The notes beneath the pieces were generated by a model. It did not search any database. It saw only the letters and a program-made list of their open reading frames with translations, and was not told where the DNA came from. A DNA stretch of 64,000 nucleotides, taken from the NCBI RefSeq assembly GCF_000010285.1, contig NC_010617.1:1426001-1490000 (forward strand), written 5' to 3'. The translations under genes and the position numbers were made by a program. The DNA is from Kocuria rhizophila DC2201 (GTDB lineage: Bacteria > Actinomycetota > Actinomycetes > Actinomycetales > Micrococcaceae). How positions within the stretch are numbered: position 1 is the first letter of the stretch; each line of letters starts with the position of its first letter. This document shows positions 41,614 to 49,247 of this stretch, piece after piece.

Positions 41614-42627
41614 TCAGCGGTGCCCGGAGGTGGCGATCACCGTGATGGCCCGCTCCACCGCGAAGTACGGGGACCGGGAGGCCCCCTTGACCTGGGCGTC
41701 GGCCTCGGCGATGGCCTGCAGCGCCCGGGTGACGTCCTGGGCCGTGAACCGGCGCGCCTCGTTCTGGGCGCGCTCCACCTGCCACGGCGCGGCCCCGACG
41801 TCACGGGCGATCTGCCCCGCTCCCCCGCGGGAACCGGCCGTGAGGGCGATCAGGCGCATCTTCGAGCCCAGTGTGGCCACCATGGGCACCGGGTCCACCC
41901 CGACGTCCACGGCCTGACGCCACAGTTTCAGGGCCTGCTCCGCGTTGCCGGCCACCGCGGCGTCCGCCACCCGGAACGCGGTGACTTCCACGCGGCCGCC
42001 GTAGTACTTCTCCACGAGCTCGAGGTCCACGGTCACGGGGCCGTCCGCGATCAGCTGGGCGCACGCGGCAGCCAGTTCGGCGGTGGAGGTGCCGACCGCC
42101 GCGGCCAGGGCGCGGGCAGCGTCGGGCTCGATGCGCTTGTTCTGCGCACGGAACTCCCCGAGGACGAACGAGGACTTGTCCCGGTCCGACTTGGGCGGGG
42201 CGCAGTCCAGGACGAGAGCCTTCTCCTTGAGGGCGTCCAGCAGCTTCTTGCCGCGGTTCCCGCCGGAGTGCTGCCACAGCACGGTGACGTCCGGATCCGG
42301 GTTGGCCACGTAGGCCAGGGCGTCCGCCAGCAGGTGCTCGTTCATGCCCGCGAGCTCCTGGACGCACACGAGCTTGGGGTCGTCGAAGAGGGACGGGCTG
42401 GTGACCACGGCGAGCTGGCCCGGCTCGTAGTCCCCGGCCGCGATGTCCGTGACCTCGCAGGAACCCCGTTCCGCACGGATGGTGTCCCGGAGGGTCTCCC
42501 TGATGCGCTGCAGGATGTACTCGTCCGAGCCGGAGGCCAGCACGAGCGGCTGAGGAACGGCCTCACGCCAGGAGGTCTGCGGGGCCGTGGGCGCCTGTCG
42601 GCGGGAAGACGTGCGTGCCGGGGTCAT
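41614..42627 (-). CDS. holA: DNA polymerase III subunit delta
   Basis: 337-residue clamp-loader wrench that opens the sliding clamp. The family pattern is clear: LVLASGSDEYILQRI near residue 28, PSLFDDPKLVCVQEL, VLWQHSGGNRGKKLLDAL, ARALAAAVGTSTAELAAACAQL, and VTAFRVADAAVAGNAEQALKLW. The ATG has GAGGAG upstream. It stands alone, downstream of the com genes and facing rpsT. Confidence 0.94.
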   Translation of the reverse strand: MTPARTSSRRQAPTAPQTSWREAVPQPLVLASGSDEYILQRIRETLRDTIRAERGSCEVTDIAAGDYEPGQLAVVTSPSLFDDPKLVCVQELAGMNEHLLADALAYVANPDPDVTVLWQHSGGNRGKKLLDALKEKALVLDCAPPKSDRDKSSFVLGEFRAQNKRIEPDAARALAAAVGTSTAELAAACAQLIADGPVTVDLELVEKYYGGRVEVTAFRVADAAVAGNAEQALKLWRQAVDVGVDPVPMVATLGSKMRLIALTAGSRGGAGQIARDVGAAPWQVERAQNEARRFTAQDVTRALQAIAEADAQVKGASRSPYFAVERAITVIATSGHR

Positions 42628-42977
42628 GGTGCTCCTCGATCGTGGCCGACTGCTCGGGCGACGCCGCCGCCCGGGACCGGGTGCGAGCGAGCCCCCTCAC
42701 CGGAAGGTGCGGGGTCGGGACGCCGACGCTGCGTCCCCATGCTAGCCGTGGGTGCAGACACCCCCGGAGGGTCTGTGCAGGGCGGGAGCCGGCGCAGCCG
42801 CGTGCGGCACCGCGGACGCGTGCCGGGGCCGCGTCGTCGTCCCGGGTCCACCCCGACCCTTGCTCGTCGTTCCACTCCGCATCGCAGATCAAGCGGTGTC
42901 CCGCGAGCGCCCGGGCTCACGTGCTCGGTGTTCACCGCCGGATCACGCTCGCCTCGTCGTCCGGCGAGCGCCGGGGC
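42628..42977. other. 350-bp region without a gene, upstream of holA
   Basis: G+C-rich, no recognised gene. A minus-strand TAGCAT (near 42,740) is a possible holA -10. Frames open on both strands look like noise. Confidence 0.5.
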
Positions 42978-44075
42978 TCACCGGGTGCGGGGTGGGCGGC
43001 GGTAGGCGCGTTCGTACTGGCCGGGGACGGGGGCGTCGGGGACGCCGAGGGTGTGGGCGGCGGTGAGGGCCGCATGAGGGTCGCGGAGGGCTTCGCGGCC
43101 CATGAGCACCACGTCGGCGAGGCCGGTGGCGATGATCTGCTCGGCCTGCCAGGCGGTGTCGATCATGCCGACGGCGGCCACGGGGACTCCGGCGGTGGTC
43201 TTGATCTCGGTGGCGAGGGGCACCTGGTAGCCGGGGCCCACGGGAATCTCGGCGGGCACGTTGGCGGCGGAGGAGACGTCGATGAGGTCCGCGCCGTGCT
43301 CGGCGAGCCACCCGGAGACGCGGGAGGTGTCGGCGACCGTGAGTCCGCCCTCGGTCCAGTCGGTGGCGGAGAGGCGCACGAGCAGGGGCATGTCCTCGGG
43401 GATCACGTCGCGGACGGCGTCGGTGACGCGCAGCAGCAGCCGGGCGCGGTTCTCCAGGGTGCCGCCGTACTCGTCCGTGCGCTCGTTGCTCAGCGGGGAG
43501 AGGAACTCATGGAGGAGGTACCCGTGGGCGCCGTGGAGCTCCACGAAGTCCATGCCGGCCTCCACGGCACGGCGGGCCGAGGCGGCGAACGCGGCCACGA
43601 CGTCATCGATGCCCTGCCCGTCCAGCGCGACGGGCTCGGCGAGCCCCGGGAAGGCGACGGCGGAGGGGCCCACGGTCTGCCAGCCCCCGTTCTGCGGCGC
43701 GATGGACCGGCCGGGGTTCTCGGAGCCCCAGGCGGCCTCCGTGCTGGCCTTGCGCCCCGCGTGGGCCAGCTGCACGCCAATGGCCGCGCCCTGCTGGTGG
43801 GCGAAGTCCACGATCCGCACGAGGGCGTCCCGCTGCTCGTCGTTCCACAGTCCCAGGTCCCGGGGACTGATCCGGCCCTCGGGCACGACGGCGCTCGCCT
43901 CCACGATCACGGCCCCCGCCCCACCGGCGGCGAGCGATCCGTAGTGCACGAGGTGCCAGTCCGTGGGCACGCCGTCCTCCTCGAACGCGGAGTACTGGCA
44001 CATGGGCGGGATCCACAGCCGGTTGCGGACCGTGAGGCCGCGGAGGGTGAGTGGTTCGAACAGGGTGGAGCGCAT
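42978..44075 (-). CDS. NADH:flavin oxidoreductase, old-yellow-enzyme family (YqjM-like)
   Basis: 365-residue FMN-dependent ene-reductase. Motifs are LRGLTVRNRLWIPPMCQYSA (the YqjM-type FMN loop with a Cys), VEASAVVPEGRISPRDLG, QLAHAGRKAS (substrate-binding His and Arg), ELHGAHGYLLHEFLSPLSN, and the C-terminal VLMGREALRDP. It reduces activated C=C bonds with NAD(P)H, but the physiological substrate is unknown. The ATG at 44,073-44,075 follows GGAAGGACTCCC. It is ~150 bp from the end of comEC on the same strand and is probably a separate unit. Confidence 0.92.
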   Translation of the reverse strand: MRSTLFEPLTLRGLTVRNRLWIPPMCQYSAFEEDGVPTDWHLVHYGSLAAGGAGAVIVEASAVVPEGRISPRDLGLWNDEQRDALVRIVDFAHQQGAAIGVQLAHAGRKASTEAAWGSENPGRSIAPQNGGWQTVGPSAVAFPGLAEPVALDGQGIDDVVAAFAASARRAVEAGMDFVELHGAHGYLLHEFLSPLSNERTDEYGGTLENRARLLLRVTDAVRDVIPEDMPLLVRLSATDWTEGGLTVADTSRVSGWLAEHGADLIDVSSAANVPAEIPVGPGYQVPLATEIKTTAGVPVAAVGMIDTAWQAEQIIATGLADVVLMGREALRDPHAALTAAHTLGVPDAPVPGQYERAYRRPPRTR

Positions 44076-44226
44076 GGGAGTCCTTCCATTGAGTGGCACG
44101 AGCACGGGGCGCCGGGGGGCGGGCTCCTGACGACGCACGACCCCGGGGTGACCGGCGCGGATGCCCGGTGTTTCGTGGTGCACAACGGATCTTTCCCTCG
44201 CGATATTTCTGCTGGTGCTCCCCGGC

Positions 44227-46968
44227 TCAGCGCCGTGACACGACCACGCGATCTCCTTCGCGGTGCACCCACAGCGCGCCGTTCTGGTCGGTGCGGGCCA
44301 TTGCAGCGCCCACCTCCTGCAACCCGGCGACCGTCTCGGGGTGCGGGTGGCCGTAGCTGTTGTCCTCCCCCACGGAGATCACGGCGAGCGCCGGGTGGGT
44401 GTCACGAATGATGTCGGTGCCGCCGTTGCGGGCGCCGTGGTGGGAGACCTTGAGGACGTCGACCGGGGGTGGGTGTCCGCCGGGGAGGGTGTGCAGCGTA
44501 CGGCGGTAGCCGTCCGCTTCGAGGTCGCCTGCACTGAGCCAGGTGGTGGTGCCGTCGGGGCCGTCGAGGGTCAGCAGCAGGACGAGGGAGGCGTTGTTCT
44601 CGTCCTCGGAGGTGACCTTCCGGTGCGGGGGGCGTGGTGTCGTGCTGCCGCCGGAGCCGCCTGCCCCGGTGCCCGGCGGCGCCGTGCCTGCCGTCGGGGA
44701 GCCATCAGGGACAGTGGGCGGAGGTGCGGGGGCGAGAACCTCCACGGTGAGCGGCCCCAGGCGCAGCTGCTCGCCGGGAGCGGGGCGCGTGGCGATGTCC
44801 GCCCACTGGCTGAGCTCGTCCGGTGGGGTGTCCCCGGCGGCGGAGTACCAGACGCGGTCCACGTCCACGGTCTCGGCGAGCCCCTCGAGCCCGGCGACGT
44901 GGTCGGCGTGGTCGTGGGTGGCGATCACCGCGTCCAGGTGGGTGACGTCAGCGTCCCGGAGGCACTGGGTCAGTGCCCGGGGGTCGGGGCCGCCGTCCAC
45001 GAGCACGGCGCTGTGCTCCCCCGTACGGTGCAGGACGGCGTCGCCCTGCCCCACGTCGCACACCACGGATTCCCACGGCGGTGCAGGCCGGAACCACCAC
45101 AGGACGGCGGTGACCAGGAGCATGCCCAGGGCGAGGGACGCGGTGACGGCGAGCAGGCGGCGTCGTGCCCGGGTGCAGTGCGCGCGGGCGCGCCACACGG
45201 CGTCGGGCACCGGGCGTTCGGCGGGTGTGGGGTCCACGGTGCCAGCGGTTGGCCGCGGCCGGCGCATGTGCGCGTCCACCGTGTGCAGCGCGGCGAGCGC
45301 GAGGACGGTCACGAGGGTGAGGAGGAGGAATCCCGGCACCCCGGGTGGCCAGGGGACGTGCGCGCCGGGCAGGGCGGCGAAGGTGTCGGCGAGCCAGCCG
45401 AGGCCACGTGCCGGGTAGGACGCGACTCCCACGGGCAGGCTCGCGGCCCGGTCCCAGCCCGCGAACGAGGCGGGATCAGCAGCATCCGGCCACGCCCAGG
45501 ACAGCACGGGGTTCAGCAGGTGTCCGGCCAGCAGGACGCACACCGCGAGCAGTCCGGCCACGGTGACCACCGGCACCAGGGGTGCGGCGGCCATGTTGGC
45601 GGGCAGGGAGTACAGCGGCAGGTCGGGGTTGAGCAGCAGCAGTGCGGGCCCGCACCACAGCTGGGCCACGAGCGGCACCGCGATGCACACGGCGAGAACG
45701 GTGGGCAGGCGGGCGCTGAGCACCCGGGTGACGGGACGGGCACTGACCACGATGCCCGCCGTGGCCAGGACGGAGAGCACGAATCCCATGTCCGTGGCCA
45801 GGTCCGGGCGAACCAGTACCAGCGCGGTCACCGCCGCGCACAGCGCGTTGAGGCTCACCCCGGCGCGTCCGCTGAGCATGGCAAGCCCGCCCAGGGCCCC
45901 CATGACCCCGGCGCGCAGCACGGAGGGGTCCGGGCCCACGAGCACCACGAAGCCCGCGAGCGCCACGAGCCCCACCCCCACGCACGTGCGCCGGCCCGCG
46001 CCGAGGGACAGTACGGTGAACCCGGTCAGGGTCATCACCAGCGCGCAGTTTGACCCGGACACCGCGGTGAGGTGGGTGAGCCCGGTGTCCTTCATGCTCT
46101 GGGCGAGCGCGTCCGGCAGCTGGGAGGTGTCTCCCACGGTCATCCCGGGGACGAGTCCCGCACTCACGGCGCCGAAGCCGCCGGCCACGCGGGTGAGGTC
46201 GGCACGCACGGCCTCCAGCGGCCCCGGGTCCTGCCCGCCGTGTCCTGAGGAGACGGGTGGCGACGTCGCACGGGCGAGCAGCCGTCCGGGTGCTGCGGTG
46301 TCCGCCACCGTCACGACGGCGTTCACGGGCTCCCCGTCCCGCATACCCTCCCAGCCGGGATGGGTGGCAAACACCGTGAGTTCCGTGGCGGTGGGGGTCC
46401 CGTCAGCGCGTTGCACGTCCAGGGTCACGGCCACCCCGTGCCCGGCCTCCTGCTCCCCCGCGCCCGCGTGGGAGGTGTAGGGGGACGGCGTCCCGGCCAC
46501 GGTGGCCGCCACACGGACCACCGATCCCTGCGGGTGCTGCACCAGGAACGCCCGGGCCGGTGCCGTGGCCGCGAGGGCGCTCACGAGCGCGGCGGACCCC
46601 GCCAGCAGGACCACCAGGGTCAGCACCGCGGTTCCGCGGCGCCCGGTGGCCACGGCGTTCTGCGCGTGGGGGCGGGGCGCGGTGTCCGGGCCGCGGCGGC
46701 GAGCCGCCCAGGTGCTCCGCGGGGAGGGCCGCACGCGAGACCGCCACTGTAGCGCGGGTGTTTCCCTGGCGGAGGTGAGCGTGTGGGACGGTCGACGGCC
46801 CCGCAGCCACCGCCGCCCGTGCGGGGCCAGGCACACCAGCAGGTGTCCGGCCGCGCACAGCAGCACAGACACGACACCGGCCTGCCACTGCCCCGCGAGC
46901 GTCGCCGCCGCCGTGACCCACACCGCGAGCGCCACGGGCAGCAACCGCAGGTCCCACGTGACGGTCAT
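44227..46968 (-). CDS. comEC: ComEC/Rec2 DNA-uptake channel protein
   Basis: 913 residues. The N-terminal membrane helices surround a DUF4131/OB-like extracytoplasmic domain. The competence core follows, with the signature LTHLTAVSGSNCALVM and multiple helices (~250-560). A C-terminal metallo-beta-lactamase-like domain has DVGQGDAVL, ATHDHADHVAGLEG, and VSHHGARNGGTD, which could degrade one strand or process DNA. It imports single-stranded DNA across the membrane. It overlaps comEA by 4 bp. Whether the strain is competent cannot be judged from these two genes; pilus genes are not in the window. Confidence 0.93.
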   Translation of the reverse strand: MTVTWDLRLLPVALAVWVTAAATLAGQWQAGVVSVLLCAAGHLLVCLAPHGRRWLRGRRPSHTLTSARETPALQWRSRVRPSPRSTWAARRRGPDTAPRPHAQNAVATGRRGTAVLTLVVLLAGSAALVSALAATAPARAFLVQHPQGSVVRVAATVAGTPSPYTSHAGAGEQEAGHGVAVTLDVQRADGTPTATELTVFATHPGWEGMRDGEPVNAVVTVADTAAPGRLLARATSPPVSSGHGGQDPGPLEAVRADLTRVAGGFGAVSAGLVPGMTVGDTSQLPDALAQSMKDTGLTHLTAVSGSNCALVMTLTGFTVLSLGAGRRTCVGVGLVALAGFVVLVGPDPSVLRAGVMGALGGLAMLSGRAGVSLNALCAAVTALVLVRPDLATDMGFVLSVLATAGIVVSARPVTRVLSARLPTVLAVCIAVPLVAQLWCGPALLLLNPDLPLYSLPANMAAAPLVPVVTVAGLLAVCVLLAGHLLNPVLSWAWPDAADPASFAGWDRAASLPVGVASYPARGLGWLADTFAALPGAHVPWPPGVPGFLLLTLVTVLALAALHTVDAHMRRPRPTAGTVDPTPAERPVPDAVWRARAHCTRARRRLLAVTASLALGMLLVTAVLWWFRPAPPWESVVCDVGQGDAVLHRTGEHSAVLVDGGPDPRALTQCLRDADVTHLDAVIATHDHADHVAGLEGLAETVDVDRVWYSAAGDTPPDELSQWADIATRPAPGEQLRLGPLTVEVLAPAPPPTVPDGSPTAGTAPPGTGAGGSGGSTTPRPPHRKVTSEDENNASLVLLLTLDGPDGTTTWLSAGDLEADGYRRTLHTLPGGHPPPVDVLKVSHHGARNGGTDIIRDTHPALAVISVGEDNSYGHPHPETVAGLQEVGAAMARTDQNGALWVHREGDRVVVSRR

Positions 46969-48203
46969 ACCGTGACCAGGGGCAGCAGCGCCTCCAGCAC
47001 CGCCGGCCCCACACCGGTGACGTCGTCCAGCTGCTCGGGTGAAGCGAACGGCCCGTGCTGGGTGCGGAACTCCACGATCCGCTGCGCGAGCACCGGGCCC
47101 ACCCTGGGCAGTTCCTCCAGCTCGGCCTCGGTGGCCGTGTTGAGGTTCACGAGGGAACCTGTGGCCGCAGTGCCTCCGCCCCGGGCATCCGGCTCGGGGG
47201 CACCGTTGGGCGCTCCCGCGGGTGTGCTCACGGCGTTCGGGGCGGTGGCACCGGCTGCCCCGGCCCCGCCACCGGGAGCTGCACGCCCGGCCAGCACCTC
47301 GTCCACGTTCCCCTTGTTGGGGATCACGATCTGCGCGCCGTCCGCGACGTTCTCCGCCAAGTTGATGCGGTCCTTCACTGCGGCGGGAGTGAATCCCCCG
47401 GCGGCCTCCACCGCGTCCATGACCCGCGCCCCGGGCGAGAGGGTGACCACGGAAGGAACTTTGACCTCCCCCACCACGTGCACGGTCAGAACACCGCCCG
47501 TGGACACGGGAGAGGGCGGGCCCGCAGATCCCGAGGCGCCGGGTGACCCGTCCGCGGAGGCGGTCCTGTCCGCTGCCGTGCCTCCGGCGGGGCGACCCTC
47601 GGGTGCGCCAGAGGACTCCCGTGGGTCCCCACCTGGCGAGCTCTCCTCAGCGGACGTGGTGGCGGACACCATCACGGCGTCCTGGTCCTCGCCGCCACGC
47701 AGCAGGGCGGCGCATCCTGCGCCCAGTGCCACGAGCAGCATGACGTACAGCAGCACCAGGGCCGGGCGGCTCAGGCTCCTGCGCACCGTCACGTCCTCAC
47801 GGTGCCGGGAGTGCATGTGGGGAGCGGAGAGCGCCTCCGGATCGAAGTGCGCCGCGGGGGGCGGCTCCGGGCCGTCGGAGCGCTCCCCGGACGGTGGCAG
47901 GGGTTCCGCCTCGGCACCCGCGACAGCGGCCTTGTGGATCGCGGCACCCGTGGCCCCGGCATGCCCTGCCGACGAGCCCGGCACGAACGCCTCGCCTGGC
48001 GGCCATGCCTCTGGCGACTCGTCCGGTGGGGCCGAACCCGGTCCGGCGGCCTCCTGCGCGGGTGTGCCCGAAGCCCACACCTCCCGTCCGCGCGCGGCGG
48101 GCGACCCACCGGCCGCACGGTTCTCCCCCAGCAGCGCGCTTAGCCGCTCGGTGGCGTCACTGTCCCGGAACCTGTGCCGTCCCCTGAAATCAATACCCGT
48201 CAT
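46965..48203 (-). CDS. comEA: ComEA family DNA-binding protein
   Basis: 412 residues, much longer than in Bacillus. A long Gly/Pro/Ala-rich cytoplasmic N-terminus precedes one membrane anchor (ALVLLYVMLLVALGAGCAALL, ~155-175). A SLBB-type domain (LTVHVVGEVKVPSVVTLSPG) follows after a low-complexity linker. The C-terminal helix-hairpin-helix motifs (VNLNTATEAELEELPRVGPV and LDDVTGVGPAVLEALLPLV) bind double-stranded DNA. The ATG at 48,201-48,203 has GGAG 8 nt upstream. It is the last normal-G+C gene before the island. Confidence 0.93.
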   Translation of the reverse strand: MTGIDFRGRHRFRDSDATERLSALLGENRAAGGSPAARGREVWASGTPAQEAAGPGSAPPDESPEAWPPGEAFVPGSSAGHAGATGAAIHKAAVAGAEAEPLPPSGERSDGPEPPPAAHFDPEALSAPHMHSRHREDVTVRRSLSRPALVLLYVMLLVALGAGCAALLRGGEDQDAVMVSATTSAEESSPGGDPRESSGAPEGRPAGGTAADRTASADGSPGASGSAGPPSPVSTGGVLTVHVVGEVKVPSVVTLSPGARVMDAVEAAGGFTPAAVKDRINLAENVADGAQIVIPNKGNVDEVLAGRAAPGGGAGAAGATAPNAVSTPAGAPNGAPEPDARGGGTAATGSLVNLNTATEAELEELPRVGPVLAQRIVEFRTQHGPFASPEQLDDVTGVGPAVLEALLPLVTV

Positions 48204-48293
48204 AGGCAACACTCCACCGGCCGGTCCTTGTCCAGCGGGGTACGACCCCGGCGGCTGGGGACACGGTCGCCGTCACGGGTTTCAGGCCGGTAG

Positions 48294-48422
48294 CTATGGA
48301 GCCCTCGCACCGTGCGTCACCGGCTGCGAAGTGGGTCCCTCCACGACCACCGCCTTTGCCCCCAGCCACTCGTGGGCACTGAGCACCAGCTCTGGGTCCG
48401 CGCAGTACCGGGCCGCAGGCAT
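48294..48422 (-). pseudogene. decayed 3' end of degV at the left island edge
   Basis: A 42-codon minus-strand frame contains RYCADPELVLSAHEWLGAK, which matches the intact degV C-terminus (DAELV...LSAHVGLGTKAAV) with a 7-codon gap. Over ~50 bases around GTGCTCAG(T/C)GCCCACG, roughly 80% are identical to degV at ~53,190-53,245. After ...KAVVVEG it has its own tail and stop. This looks like a displaced or duplicated degV end left by island insertion. Confidence 0.65.
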
Positions 48423-48517
48423 CTCCCGATTGCCTTTCCTTTCCCGACAGGGCGTCCAATCGAACGATTACCGCAATTACTCTTCGCACCTTACTGCGCC
48501 AACCGAGAACTAGGTCA

Positions 48518-49062
48518 TTTCAAAAGGATCGCTCTGCTTACCCGCCGCCCTTTACACGCCCGATTTCGCACCGTCAGGTCAAGCCACGTATAAGCCCTGC
48601 TGAAGACCAACTCGCCGAAAAACCTCACTGCGAGGATCTTCACCACGCTCACTGAACAACTCGGCCAACTCGGCGCGCAACACGTGGAGATTGAGACCGA
48701 GATCCTCAACCAGGTCAATCGTTATGCTCTCACCGACGTCCCGTCACCTATACCCGGGGTAGGTGTCAGAACAGCATCACGAATCTTCACCGATGTCGTG
48801 GGCAAGGACTTCAAACGCGCTACGCACCTGGCTTCCTAATCCGGTATCGTCCCCCACATAGAGGTCAGGTTCGTCCACCCGGGATAATTCACCGGCATGG
48901 CAGGCAATAAACCCCTAAAACGTTACCGTACCCCTCTCTTCTTTGCGTTGGTCTTGATCGACGCCCCCCTCCCGTACCTACCATGACCGCAACAAAGACC
49001 ACGGCCAACATCACAACCACTCCAGCGCTGTTGCGGTTCGATGCCACTCCGACGTGTTCTAA
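48518..49062 (+). pseudogene. decayed IS110-family transposase
   Basis: Frame pieces in order resemble the middle and C-terminus of IS110 transposases: ALLKTNSPKNLTARIFTTL (from 48,594), then IPGVGVRTASRIFTDVVGKD (the conserved PGVG-x-RTA motif), then HLAS. There an in-frame TAA (48,837-48,839) stands where a Tyr is expected, followed by SGIVPH. GNKPLKR appears at ~48,903, and after a frameshift YHDRNKDHGQHHNHS and DVF (48,979-49,062). At least one stop and one frameshift are present, and the N-terminal catalytic part is missing. IS110 transposases use guide RNA from their flanks, but none can be recognised here. Confidence 0.7.
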
Positions 49063-49247
49063 TCCAGGATCCAAACACATCTTTGTTACACCGAACCAAC
49101 CTCACCGGCGGTGGCCCTTACCGCTTCACAAAAACCCAAGAACCACCGCCGCAGCTTCTACTTCAAACGTGTCGGATGGGATTGCGGCAATTTTAAGAAA
49201 TAAAATTGATTAGCGCCTTGATTCAGCCATATGCTCATTCGACCAAA

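Noticed and set aside
42563-42935. Frames in the gap upstream of holA
   Set aside because: Overlapping Arg/Pro-rich frames on both strands without ribosome sites; treated as non-coding.
49028-49045. T-arm-like GGTTCGATGCC suggesting a tRNA
   Set aside because: No acceptor stem or anticodon arm can be drawn around it, and it falls inside the decayed IS110 transposase.
48983-49213. 76-codon plus-strand frame at the left of the island
   Set aside because: It starts inside the IS110 remnant in a different frame and has no independent support.
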